Positions 37,601 to 50,730 of a stretch of 64,000 nucleotides of DNA are shown here, piece after piece (within the stretch, counting starts at the first letter, position 1; every line of letters begins with the position of its first letter). A model generated the notes under the pieces. The model did no database searches, was not told the DNA's origin, and was given only the letters and a program-made list of their open reading frames with translations. Source of the stretch: Pempheris klunzingeri (Eukaryota > Chordata > Actinopteri > Acropomatiformes > Pempheridae); the NCBI RefSeq assembly GCF_042242105.1, contig NC_092029.1, forward strand, positions 8,061,885-8,125,884. The letters are read 5' to 3'. Position numbers and translations under genes: made by a program.

Positions 37601-40600
37601 AGGACAGAACCCGTTAACATGGACGACCAGGACAAACCTTACGTCTGTGACAGTAAGGGAAAAGAAAGCTTTATTCTTTGGACATACGCGTCATTGTGTG
37701 ATGGATTGGTGTTATAATTTTTCATTTACATGTTAGTTTACCTAAAGTCAGAGTCACAGTGTTTCCTGAAGCTCCAGGACGTGGAGAAGCTGTCCTCTCC
37801 CCAGATCTGATTATTAAAAAGACTTGTCTTTTAACTTAACTCCCTTATGATGTGTTGTCAGAAAACCTTTCCCTACATGCCCGCTTCAAATCCTGAGATT
37901 ACAAAAAAAAACCCAGCAGACAAGTCATCTTCTCTTGCAAAGAAATCCCCCTCTCCTTCTGTCTTAAGAGCAGTCCTCTGCAGCATGAAAAAAGAGTTTG
38001 CTGTTAATCCAGACCTGACTAGCATGCCACTTGCCTACTTGGGCAGAATCCCCCAGGAATGAATTGCCATGGGGATGTGGATAGAGACAGTCACGCTCAA
38101 ACAAATGAATCTCATCCTCATTTTGTGCCTTGTTCTGTCTTTCCTTTATTATTTGCTTTTGTGTCTTCTCTGTTCCAGATAGATACAAACAAAAGCATAA
38201 CTCAAAAAAGGCTGAAGAAGGTATCTGAACCTGTCGCCATCTTGTCTTTCCAGGCTCCATGAATTGTCTTAATGATTGGCTTTTTTTTTTTGCTCATGGG
38301 CATCTGGTGTGGCAATGGCTGACTGAATGTTAATCCCTTGGAGACGTCTAATGCTTTAAATGCTTTATGCTAGTGCAGGCGCCCGTTCCTGAATTCAGCG
38401 CAAGCATTGCATGACGCTAACACTACGCTTTATGCCTTAATGCTCGCTCACGGCAACATGCACCAAATGATGCTTAAGCAGCACACTAATGTCACACTGA
38501 GGGATGCATGTTTGTAGGCAGATGCTTTACCTTTGATACACCTCTTGTGTCCTGTCCCCATATTTACTCACTACACTTCCTTGTGAAACACTCAATCAAC
38601 AAGTCTTTGGATTCTCATGTCAATTAAATGCATGATTTTCCTTTAGCTGCCTGCCTGTTGTTTTGCCTTAATTTAGCTATATTCTAATTATATAACAATT
38701 ATTTCACATTTTTGGTATTAAAGTATGTAGCAGATAGAGCCTCTTTCTCACTGTCTCAGTAGCGATAATACATCTTCTCAACAACATGTAAATTAATGGT
38801 CACATCCTATAATTACTTGTGTCTGGTGCTAAGGTCTTAAAGGTCAAAAAGTTTTCCGATTTTGTGCCTTTTTGCGCTAGTTGTTTCATCCTGTTTCAGG
38901 TCTTAAAGCTAAGCTAAGCTAGCTGGCAGTACAGTAGCAAAGACATGACAGTGGTGTGGACATTTTGTATTATGCTAATCTCGTCTTATTTTATACCCTT
39001 GTCCATAGGTGAAGAAGAAAAACTTAACACTGTTTTTTCGTGAACTGATTTGTGCGCATGGCAGCCTGAGGTGTTTTAGAACAGTCAGTTTTCTGCAGTA
39101 TATAAGATATAAGAACACGAACCCTGACAGCGACTTGAAGTCCCTACAAATTGTTGCCTTCCACAAAATCTGTTATATTTCACTTTAGGCAGCGGCGACA
39201 GTTGATTTTGAGCAGACTCAGACTGTTCTTCTCACAAGCTTTTCCATGTTTCTAATGGGCCTGTGACGTTTGTCTATAGTCTGTGGAAAGCGCTACAAGA
39301 ACCGTCCTGGCCTGAGCTACCACTACACCCACACTCACCTGGCAGAGGAGGAGGGTGAGGAGGAGAAGGAACCAGAGATGAGCCCGTCCCCTCCACGTAG
39401 CTCGGACAACCACAAACGTAAGATGCTGGTTGGCATTTGATTACATAGAACTACAGAGGGTTTTCCTGACAGAAATGCACTGCACATAACATTTTCCAAA
39501 TCACAGTTGACGATAACCCAGATGGCTTCAAGCTGTGGGAAAGTTAATGGCAGCTCATGTATTCTTCTCTTTATTTTTGCAGCTCAGAAGGCCCCAGATG
39601 GCTCCATCATCCCCAACGACTACTGTGATTTCTGCCTGGGAGATCAGGACTCCAACCGGAAGACAGGCCAGGCCGAGGAGCTGGTGTCCTGCTCTGACTG
39701 TGGACGCTCCGGTGAGTCCCCAATCTCCACAACATGACGGGTTTCCATTGACGCTTCAGTAAGGGCTTTAATTCCCTGCCAGTGATATTAGTGGATTTTG
39801 AAGAAAGTCATATGACTCAAGAATCCCACTCTTATCCAGGGCAATAGTTTGACATTTTGGGAAACGCGCTTTCCTGCTGAGAGTGAGATGAGAAGATCGA
39901 TACCCCTTTCATGTCTGTACGTTAAATATGAAGTTAGAGCCAGCAGACAGTTAGCCTGGCTCATTCAAAGATAATAAAATCCACCTAACTACACTTATAC
40001 AACTCACAGAATAATGTGTCTTGTTTGTTCAGAAACCCTTGTTGAACAGCAGGTCATGTACTGGATTATGTCTTGGCCAGATGCAGTGACCTCCTGGATT
40101 TTTGCTGTTGCTGTGAGGGTTTTGTACAGATGAAACAAACAAGATATAACATGTTAATTGGCGAGCTTCAGGGTGCTGTAGGCTTATTTTGTTAGGCTTT
40201 GTTAGGCTAGCTGTGTCATCCTGTTTCCACACTTTAAGCTAAGCTAAGATAGCTGGCTGTACAGCAGCGTCTTCTACAGAAAGGAGAGTCGTGTCGATCC
40301 TCTCATTTAAGTCTCAGCAGTAAAACAAATAAGCATATTTAAAGCATATTTAAATTAGTTGTTTGCTAGTTTCACCCTTTTTTTCTACTACACATCTCAT
40401 TTTTGTTTCCCTTCACTTCCTTTTTATCCACAATCTTGTTCATGTTGATTCCTCGCTTCCTTGCAGTGTTTATTTTTGTTTCATGAACTAAAATGGTGCT
40501 TCCTTAATGGCCATTTAGATATAGTACTCACATATTTTTGGGGTAATATAGTTTGGAAGCCACGTCAATAAACTTTGCTCTTATTATAAAGTGTACAGTA

Positions 40601-43600
40601 ATGTTCACACAGTTTATTTTAGTTGGTAAAAAATCCAGAAAATACAAAGTTCATAGTTACTCCAAGTCATTTTTGTTCAAACCAAGCTGTGTCTTTACCT
40701 GTTGATGTAAATCTGATTATACTGATCATGGCGTTCAGTGATTTGAGCCTTCATGTTGCTACAGTGTCTCTTCAATGGGTTGTCAATGAGCCTCGTAAAC
40801 CATGAGAAATGAGATCCAACTGCAGGAAATCTTTGCAGTCTCCCTTCTAAAACTAATACTGACCTGTAGGCGCAGCTGCTTGCTTCCATCCTGCATGCTT
40901 CTCCATGTCAGCCTCGTCCATCAGTAAGGACCTCTGCCTTTAGACGACATGCATTCACTCCTCTGTTGCTCAGTTTTCATGCATTACCTTCTGGCACATT
41001 CGGCTGCATTTTTGTTCACGGGCAAAAATCAGCTCAACCGTCTTATGCAAAAAAAAAAAAAAAAAAAGAGAGCTGAGTTTTCATTTCAGCGAGTGAGGTG
41101 TTGTCTTGCTACGGTAGAGTTTGTTGCTACGAGAGTGTGTGGCCTGTCTGTGTTGCTCTGACACTGATGTTTTCATGGTAGCTGGAAGAGGAGGAGTGAA
41201 GAAGGATGGGAGGAAGCTGAGTGCTCTAGAAGAATTGTTCGGCAGCACGTCAGACAGCGAGGCCTCCACGTTTCATGGCTTTGAAGACGCTGAGCTGGAA
41301 GATATTTTGTTTACAGACGATGATGATGATGATGCTGTGGCTGACAGCTGATAATGGGACTTCTTGACTAGTTGGACCTCGTGGCACTAAAAATAATTTC
41401 CTGATTAAATATTTTCATTGAGGGAAGACTGAAAGACTGAAGGCACAAAGTGGAATGAAGTGGCTCACCTTGAAGACACTCGTACCAAAAATATCTCAAT
41501 CTCTTGGAAATTTAATACAATGAAAATTTTGTCTCTGACGGATACAATGGCATTTTTTCACCGTACGTATGTGGATTTTACTGTTTAACACGGCATTTTC
41601 CATTTTTCATAAACAAACAAAAATCGTCTCACACTCGACTTTGTTTGCGTGAGATAATCAAGATCATAGACTAAACTTCACGGCTACATCCTAGTAAATT
41701 CTGGACTGAAAAGGTTAATAGCAGACACGTTGGACGAGAGTGGCCACTAATATGGCAGGGGGAGGGATGAACGTGGACTCTTGAGTCACTCCATTGGCTA
41801 AAGAGGACAGGTAGCTGAGAGGTAAGAGCCAATCGACACTCCATTGCTCCTCTCTGTCTTTAAGGATTAGATCCTTTCTTTTGTTGGTAGACGCTGAGTA
41901 GAAATGCTCTTTTTTCCTGCCTGCTGCTAAGCGCTATCCATTTAAGCTGACTTTTAAACTCACTGGAAGCCCTCAGTTTAATTTTGGAAGCTCGAACATC
42001 TCTGCTTGAAATTTTACTCAAGTCACATTTTGTCTTTCTTCACCCACCACAGGCTGTCAGGGAATGTTTTCAGTGTTTCTGGCTGCTTCCCCTGTTCAGA
42101 TTTAAATCACTTCATCCTTGATAATGGCTCATTCATGGCTCATTGATACCCCATTGATACCAGGGTGATGCAGATAACTGTGTGCATGAGATGCTGACAG
42201 CACTGTTAAGCTGTGGGAAGTACACTACACTGGCAGTAGCCGTAAAATGTAAGGCAGAAAATGGGTTTTACATACACCAGATATCATATGTTTTTTGTGT
42301 TGTCGCAGCTGTAAATTTATGGGAAGATAAACACATTCTGCTTGGCTGTATTTTCCTGTACACACATCACTGCTTGTGTTTTATTTTCCAGACATATAAT
42401 CATTTGTCTTGTGGCTAGATTGCTCTTGATGCTACATTTTCAGTCTGTCAACACCATGAGGTGTAATTACAGCTGTCTGAATCACAGACAAGGTCACCAC
42501 TTACTGCTGGCTCTTATGAAGACAAAGCAATCTTATTTTTAAAGGAGACATGCGTTTTCTAAACGGATGTATTATGTATTTTAACCAGGGAAAAACTTTT
42601 AATTAATCACACCACCATCTTAAAAAATATTACAATCATTTTTATATCAGATGACCCTTATTTAATCTACAGCATTAAGAAATGATTTAGAATTAGTAAA
42701 TAGAATTACAAAATAAGTGAAAATTGTTAGAGTTGTTATTCATTTTTCACTATATATAGAAAATGCATGTAGGCCGCGTCGAAGCCTGAAGCCTCAGATG
42801 CAGCTGCAGATAATGCAAATCAGCTTTTCCTGGATTATGTAAATTTGTTTAGATGCGTGTCAGTCTTTGTCTGCGTCTGCTGTCAGGTCCAATTCAGAGC
42901 TTCGGCCACATGTTTCTAAAATGTTACATAGGAAAACACTTAGGACTTTGCTTTGTAAACTTTTCTGTCAATCCACTGTGTCACCCCTCCGTTCCCTCCT
43001 CACCCTCTCCCTCTGCAGGTCACCCCACATGTCTGCAGTTCACTGACAACATGATGCAGGCCGTGAGGACGTACCAGTGGCAGTGCATAGAATGCAAATC
43101 TTGCAGCCTCTGCGGCACCTCAGAGAACGATGTACGTATACTGGAGGGGGGGGGGGTCTTTTATGATCCTCTGTGGCTGTAAAAAATGTCACTGGTTGAA
43201 TGTTATTACAAGATTTCCCTTTGAATTTGCTTTGAAATGGACTGAATGTGACTTATTTTCCTTTTAATGTCATGATCTTTCCTCAGGGAGCACTCATTGC
43301 CTGTCATAGGCAATACATTACATTGAATCTATCGAGTTTATTTCCTATCTTTATTCAATAACTTGGTCTATTAATTAGAGCTCATGACTGTGATTTCACT
43401 CCAAATCAATTTAGCTTACTATATTTGCCAAGCAGATATTATACTTTAGTTTAAGTTTATTTTGATAAAGCAGAACAGTGCTAATATAAGTAATAATAAT
43501 AATAATGATATAAACACTTCATAAAAATGACTTCACTTTCAAAGTAATAACGATGTGCAAACATTGCAAAAAAGTTTGATGATATAAGTTTGCATGCTAC

Positions 43601-44195
43601 TTACATACTTTATATAAACCTATTTCTTCTGGATGGCTTTAACATTTTTGAAGCTGCCCCATGATGTTTTGAAAGCTTGCCAGACCTCTTTTATAGCAAA
43701 TAAATGCTGCTGACATGCTTTCAACATAATGTGGGCCACATTTATAGCAGTGTTTGTTACTCACGTCAGCATGTCTATCCTTTTCTAGGCAGGATTCATT
43801 TTTTATTTTTGATAATTTGCACATATTTTACAGATATTGATATTATATGTTGATTGTGTGCTGTGAATGTAGGACCAGCTGCTGTTCTGTGATGACTGCG
43901 ACAGAGGATACCACATGTACTGCCTGAAGCCTCCAATGACCCAGCCCCCAGAAGGTACACTCTCATAGGTGTTATTGTACTTTAGCGGGCTGATACTATA
44001 TATGTCATGTATTGTATATTTGAGAGGGGCTACAAGCAAAGACTATATATGGAAAAGCGCGAGGAGGACAAAGATTTCAGCCTCCCTTTCCCCATCTCTC
44101 TTTCTCTCTCTCTGTCTCTCTGTACAGGGAGCTGGAGCTGTCACTTGTGTCTGGATCTGTTAAAAGACAAGGCCTCAGCCTACGGAGAAGCATAA
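24729..44195 (+). CDS. dpf3: DPF3, d4 family double PHD finger BAF subunit, long (3b) form, 11 coding exons
   Basis: DPF3 (BAF45c) is a subunit of BAF (SWI/SNF) chromatin remodellers; its tandem PHD fingers read acetylated or methylated histone tails. Exons: 24729-24760, 32445-32605, 34111-34218, 36825-36958, 37252-37347, 37580-37652, 39280-39417, 39583-39711, 43019-43131, 43873-43954, 44128-44195. The product is 377 aa (human DPF3b 378 from memory). Domains: requiem/DPF N-terminal domain in the first 90 residues ([20 protein letters not shown], then [17 protein letters not shown]); acidic linker; C2H2 finger 198-221 with Cys200, Cys203, His216 and His221; PHD1 about 262-318 (Cys262, Cys265, Cys284, Cys287, His292, Cys295); PHD2 about 319-367 with [14 protein letters not shown]. 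Intron 1 is 7.7 kb. Several acceptors follow long GT or CT repeats. Confidence 0.97.
25546..25590. repeat. (GATA)n microsatellite
   Basis: About eleven tandem 4-bp units (tagatagatagata) in dpf3 intron 1. A much longer GATA array sits in leg1. Confidence 0.95.
29826..29861. repeat. (CA)n microsatellite
   Basis: About 18 CA units in dpf3 intron 1, with no nearby splice site. Confidence 0.95.
30739..30905. repeat. Foldback repeat, left-arm fragment
   Basis: Starts agtagtttgacatttttaga and runs through gatgagaaga and gcagctagcctggctct, which match the left arm of the full copies near 32683 and 39843. The central part and right arm are missing. It lies in dpf3 intron 1. Confidence 0.6.
32683..33215. 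repeat. Foldback repeat, full copy in dpf3 intron 2
   Basis: Left arm: gaatagtttgacattattgg, atgagaagatagctaccact, tggttagcttagattatcat and agcctggctctgtcc. Right arm, inverted: ggacagagccaggct, ttaagctaagctaaccagct, gagtggtatcaatctcctca and tctaactctcagcagg. Together these make an imperfect palindrome of about 530 bp with a central region containing gattgccgggcaacca. Non-coding. Confidence 0.7.
34057..34107. repeat. (TG)n abutting the dpf3 exon 3 acceptor
   Basis: A TG tract of about 50 bp ends in gtgtgtccag at 34101-34110, the splice acceptor of dpf3 exon 3, which begins at 34111. There is almost no other polypyrimidine tract between repeat and acceptor. Confidence 0.92.
34235..34256. repeat. 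(CA)n just after dpf3 exon 3
   Basis: A CA tract of about 11 units beginning 16 bases after the donor of dpf3 exon 3 (34219). Exon 3 is therefore bracketed by TG and CA repeats that are complementary in the same transcript. Confidence 0.85.
34592..34652. repeat. (CA)n microsatellite in dpf3 intron 3
   Basis: About 20 CA units followed by an interrupted CA/TA stretch. Intronic. Confidence 0.9.
37175..37222. repeat. (CT)n upstream of dpf3 exon 5
   Basis: A CT/CTGT-rich tract ends about 30 bases before the exon 5 acceptor at 37250-37251 and supplies a long polypyrimidine tract. Confidence 0.85.
38865..38965. repeat. Foldback repeat, right-arm fragment in dpf3 intron 6
   Basis: Contains catcctgtttcaggtctt, aagctaagctaagctagctg and gacatgacagtggtgtggac, diverged matches to the right arm of the full copies at 32683 and 39843. 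Confidence 0.5.
39843..40345. repeat. Foldback repeat, full copy in dpf3 intron 8
   Basis: Opens aatagtttgacattttggga and gagatgagaagatcgatacc; the right side carries tgtgtcatcctgtttccaca, taagctaagctaagatagct and tcgatcctctcatttaagtc. Imperfect palindrome of about 500 bp inside the intron that separates the shared dpf3 exons from the DPF3a and DPF3b ends. Confidence 0.7.
41182..41351 (+). CDS. dpf3: Alternative terminal exon of dpf3 (DPF3a-type short isoform)
   Basis: The acceptor ttcatggtag ends at 41181 and the exon is in the correct phase to follow exon 8 (ends 39711, one base of a codon carried). Splicing gives [16 protein letters not shown] and then [20 protein letters not shown] before a stop at 41351. 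From memory, human DPF3a has the very similar run EDLFGSTSESDTSTFHGF at the same place. The isoform would be 346 aa. It cuts PHD1 after Cys284/Cys287 and drops PHD2, so it should lack histone-reading PHD function. The fish tail then diverges into an acidic end with six consecutive Asp residues. ATTAAA at 41404 could serve as its poly(A) signal. The exon lies in dpf3 intron 8 as defined for the long form. Confidence 0.9.
41404..41409 (+). terminator. dpf3: Candidate poly(A) signal for the DPF3a form
   Basis: ATTAAA, the commonest variant hexamer, 53 bases after the DPF3a stop codon. It is a reasonable end for the short transcript, though not proven. Confidence 0.4.
44096..44125. repeat. (CT)n abutting the dpf3 exon 11 acceptor
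   Basis: A CTCTCT tract runs to tgtacag at 44121-44127, directly in front of the last coding exon of DPF3b (44128). The tract acts as the polypyrimidine tract. Confidence 0.85.
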
Positions 44196-45009
44196 CCCCC
44201 TGGACATTCTTTTTCACACACACAGTACTCATGCATTAACTGTTTGACCACATATCAAAAAGCACGCAGATTCAGATGCTCCTCCACACACACACTAACA
44301 GTGCATTAGCAGGCTCAGGGCAGATTCCTGTGCATATAGGCAAGCAAAACTCCAGATGCAGGCGCCATCCACATGAAATCTCGACCATAAGTCAGCTGAC
44401 AGCAGATCTGCCGTCCAGTCATTTCTCTACCTCACCACTCAGCAGGCAACAAGAAGCCAAAGCTAGACTGATAAAGGCCAATACTGTGTATTATAAGTAT
44501 ATGTGAAATAGATGCTCATTTGAATTCTGAAATCCTTGGATGTTTTCCCCCGATACGGAAGATCTTTTGCTGCAGCTGTTTCACTAGCCGCTCAGGCTCT
44601 ACAGCGGGGGAACCTGAGCGGGTTTGACTAATGTTTGTTTAAGTTTCTCCTTCCAGCTCTACTCTCTCTCCTGTGTTTAGACATGGAAGTGACATTCCTA
44701 TTTTATATCTGGACAGTGTTAGCTATGCCATCTCTCACAGCTTTTGTCAAGCTTGGTGAAATTTATATCCAGCGCTGAGAGGAAATGGGCGATAAAACAG
44801 CCTCGACTTCCATTCCTGTTGGAGCGTGGTGACATTTTTACTCCAGGTCTGTTTTTTGTATCCTTGCTAGGACACTACGAGGACACTATGGTGCTCAATT
44901 TGACACTTTACAAATATTATAACTTTTTTTTTTATATATATATAGAATGAAACACTTATTTATTGATAGTTGACAATGGTCAAATGTTACTGTCATTGTT
45001 ACTGTAAAT

Positions 45010-46097
45010 CAGTGGTTCCCTAACTTTTTCTGTTAAATGAAAAAAGAAACGACTGTCTGCCTCTTCCACCCCATGAAACACAAAAATGTATTACTTTTTT
45101 ATCAGCTGATAATAATACTGAAGAAACTAGTAAGATTAAGATTCAATTAGCCAAAATATACTATATTTTAACACAAACTGCATATTTGTGATTTTTTTCA
45201 TTATTTTCTGGTGTTCAACTAAAAATATTAATTCAACTTTGTCCAAACTGCCAGTGATGAAGCTTACCTGTTATTGTTTTCTTCCCTCCCCTTCTTGTAG
45301 GTTATTGAGGGCTACTTTTGTTGTTGTCACATACTGTTTAATCTTACTAACCTGAATCTTCATAGCCTGGCTAGCATCAGATCACAACACTATTATTTCC
45401 TTGTAGTTCCCAAATGAATCGATCATAGACCATAAACCCTTTTCGCAGCACACAGTTTGACTTGTTCCAGCAGAAAAAACAGGTGCAAGGCAAATCAACA
45501 ACTGACTTTTCACCAAGCTCTTCAAGTTACTGCATTCTCAGTTAGATTTAAAACAATGGGCCTTCGACACGCATCTTATTTCCTAGCAGAGAACTGATTT
45601 TGTTGGCTGAAACAACGATTGTCACCTCAACTGTAGCTAATTAATGCTAACTCAGTGAGTTTGTGGGGGAAAAAAACTGACATTTAAATGTTTCCAGTTG
45701 ACTCAATTCAAACAAGAACCCTTCAAAAGGATCTTAAATATGAATGTGAGGGATAAATACATGATGGCCTAAACCATCATTCAGCTGAGGCTAAAATTGC
45801 ATGTCCCAAACAGGAAGTCAGCTTCCTCACCAGGTGATGATATAAAGGTGTGAGGATGTTGCATTCAGGATAAAGCTAGTTTGTACTATTCTACTAATAA
45901 TGTTACTATGATGTAATTGCAATAGCTCCTGGTCAGTTAATGCTGTTATAAGTCACACCACAACAACCTGCTGTGAAAGAGGTTTATTCACCTGATTGGT
46001 CTTGGTCTGATTGGACATGTATTTTACCCAATGCGTGCCCCCCGCAATACCTCTGCTGTCCTCCAGAGGGCCCCGCCCCACAGTTTGAGAACCACTG
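45010..46097. mobile_element. Nonautonomous hAT transposon with perfect 8-bp target duplication
   Basis: The element starts CAGTGGTTCCCTAACTTTTT and ends ACAGTTTGAGAACCACTG, whose reverse complement is CAGTGGTTCTCAAACTGT, so the terminal inverted repeats match at about 13 of the first 16 bases. Both sides are flanked by the identical 8-mer CTGTAAAT (45002-45009 and 46098-46105), the classic hAT footprint. The 1088-bp body has no transposase frame. Its position suggests it is part of the dpf3 3' UTR. A perfect duplication suggests a fairly recent insertion. Confidence 0.88.
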
Positions 46098-46779
46098 CTG
46101 TAAATCAATGTGTGTATTCTCAAACCTGGAGTCATGACTATTCTGAACAGGCAGTATGGTGAATCATACACATGTCCTGTATTCCTCAGTATTCACCGCT
46201 GAGTCCTGTCCGGAAGTTGGCATAGTTTGTGGTTGTTGTTTTTTTTATGCAGTTACAACCAGAATATACTCTGGACATTTTGCGTTTATATGACCATGTG
46301 AGTGAGATTGGTATATTACATTTGTCTCTCATAAAATTGAACACAAAAATCTTCACAACTCCATAAATGTAATTTATGTTTTTGTGGGAAGGAAAATTTT
46401 GTAGCACTAACTTAATGCTCTAAAAACAAGCTTGATCGTGATTCAAGAATAAGCTCAAAGCTGCAAAGATCTCTTAAAGTACACGCAGCGTACAAGCCTT
46501 GACAGGATATCACAATCTGCTTTTGTGTTATTTTTTTATTGTGAGTTTGTATTTGATATTAATTTTCCACAGACAATCATGACTTAGTATAGATACAGTA
46601 CATGATGTTTATAATATGCAGAGGGTTTTATTGTGCTTTTCCATGGCAGGTATAATGACCCTTTGTGTCTTCCTTTTAAAAAAAATATCTTGGATGTCAT
46701 TCTTCTTTAATGCCATCACTTACAGTGATTCAAAATGTGTGTTGTATTTTGTTAAAGTAAATGTTATGTTTTGTGTTGA

Positions 46780-46785
46780 AATAAA
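46780..46785 (+). terminator. dpf3: Candidate dpf3 (3b) polyadenylation signal
   Basis: AATAAA in ttgaaataaagacc, 2.58 kb after the stop codon. It is the first canonical hexamer I noticed on this strand downstream of the stop. Confidence 0.4.
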
Positions 46786-48036
46786 GACCATTTGTTTCAC
46801 ATGTTGCCTGCAAAATATATCCACAGAAATAGTCTTTGAACTGTTTTTGTTCCCTTTTAGTAATCCGTTACCAGGAAACCCTAATGCCATACGAACAAAC
46901 TGAAAGTAGGCATTGAGTGTTTATATGGCCTGGGCTGCATCTGATATCAATCCATTATAAGCTAATGGGAAGATAAGTCATCATTTCCACTTCATTTCCC
47001 CAAATATTTAGCTGCGCTACCAACATCTCTGTGTATGGATGTTCTCTCCAGTCAGAATATAAAAGGGACTCTGAACTTTACAAGAGGTTACAAGCAATGT
47101 GAATGCCTTAGTGCATTAACCTGTGTGTGTAACACTGCTCAGCTAATGTAATGGGTCCCAAAGAAAACATTTTGTGTGATCTATTATTACATGACATGGA
47201 TATTAATTCAAATACTTATGTCATCACATTTCTGGAAATGTTTCATGGTTTGTGCCTTTGATAGCTTAGTATTTACATCAAGTGAACACTGGGGCGCACT
47301 GTTGGACTGGTGTTGAGCTCTTTAAAGTGAATCTGGTCGTGGTGCCATATGGGGATATATGTTACTGTGTCCTTACAGTCATGACAAATAAATCTAGGCC
47401 TTTGTCACGGAGAGCTGGACAACAGCCTGAACTTAAAACCTATCTGCCAGTGATGAAAAGAATGATTCACAGTCCTTGCTGAAGTACAAGTAGTGATACT
47501 GCAGTGTATATGTATTGCAGTATAAGTATTATCTGTGCAGTGTAGTTAAAGCATCAGAAGTATTATGCATTATGCAGAATGGACCCTGTAAGAATGTCAA
47601 CATGTATTTCATTTAATTAAATTATTATTGCTGATGTTTAAACTGTAGTTGTCCTGAGATAAGACCCCAGCTTCTGTGTTTTTGTCTTTTTTTCAAAAGT
47701 GCAATGACAGGACCTTCAATAAAGAGTAAAATAATGACAGTAAAATGAGCGTTTGTTGACAGTTCATTGGGACACATTTCCATGAGAGCATGACAAGAGC
47801 AAAGATATATAGAGGATCACGTGCTTTAAACTGTTATCTGAAACTATCTGTAGATCTACACGCTCCAAAATAATAACAGAACTTATATTCGCTGCTTAAA
47901 CAAAATTTCAGTGTGTCTTCTCTTAGAGAATGAGGTATACCAATGTAATCCTGTATTATTCATGGTAAAAAATGTGATTATATTTCCCATGGAGTTGCTA
48001 TCCCTCTCTATTTCTGTTTGTGAATGTGTGTTTGTC

Positions 48037-50247
<2,211 letters not shown>

Positions 50248-50730
50248 GATGGAGATGGAGTCAAGAATATCTACTCTGGACTGAGAGCTGTCACATAGTT
50301 ACATGGCTTATATACTCTGTTCATATTCAAATGACCTGATCCATACAAGCAAACACACACATACAAAGAGACACCTGTCCACGCAATCCACGTGATGAGC
50401 GGTTCAGTGGACCCTCGTTGAAAGATAGATAAGATAATGTGTGTAAATAGACCTCAAAACTGTCCAACTGCAGAAATTCTCTGTCATCCAAACACCAAGC
50501 ACACAGAATCAAAGAGAACTTGATGTATGAAGTTAAATGCAGCCACATAAATACAATAAGTCTACTCAACAAGCACATTCTTGTATAATAAATAAATAGA
50601 TAAATAATCACTGATATAAGTGAAGTTGAATCCTTTATCATTGACACATTGGATTAAAAAGCGATTAGAGAGAGCTATGGCACTCAAATGCAACAAACAA
50701 TGATCCATACAATATAATGATAAGTACTGT
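50248..50730. promoter_or_regulatory. leg1 upstream region
   Basis: The 480 bases between the leg1 start codon and the Tc1-like relic must contain at least part of the leg1 promoter if there is no upstream non-coding exon. On the minus strand a TATA-like tatataag (plus cttatata at 50306-50313) lies 59 bases upstream of the ATG and could place the start of transcription very near it. No other motif was recognised with confidence. Confidence 0.4.

Larger units (their letters stand above)
44196..48036. other. dpf3 3' UTR and dpf3-leg1 tail-to-tail spacer
   Basis: No further protein-coding exon was recognised between the dpf3 stop and the leg1 stop. The first canonical plus-strand AATAAA I found is at 46780-46785, so the 3' UTR could be about 2.6 kb and include the hAT element at 45010-46097. 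Further AATAAA hexamers occur at about 47387 and 47718. A diverged piece of the gcagaatgg-type dispersed repeat may lie at 47465-47640. Confidence 0.5.

Noticed and set aside
37847-38062. 71-aa plus-strand frame in dpf3 intron 6
   Set aside because: Not needed to join exons 6 and 7, no proper splice sites in phase, and no recognised domain.
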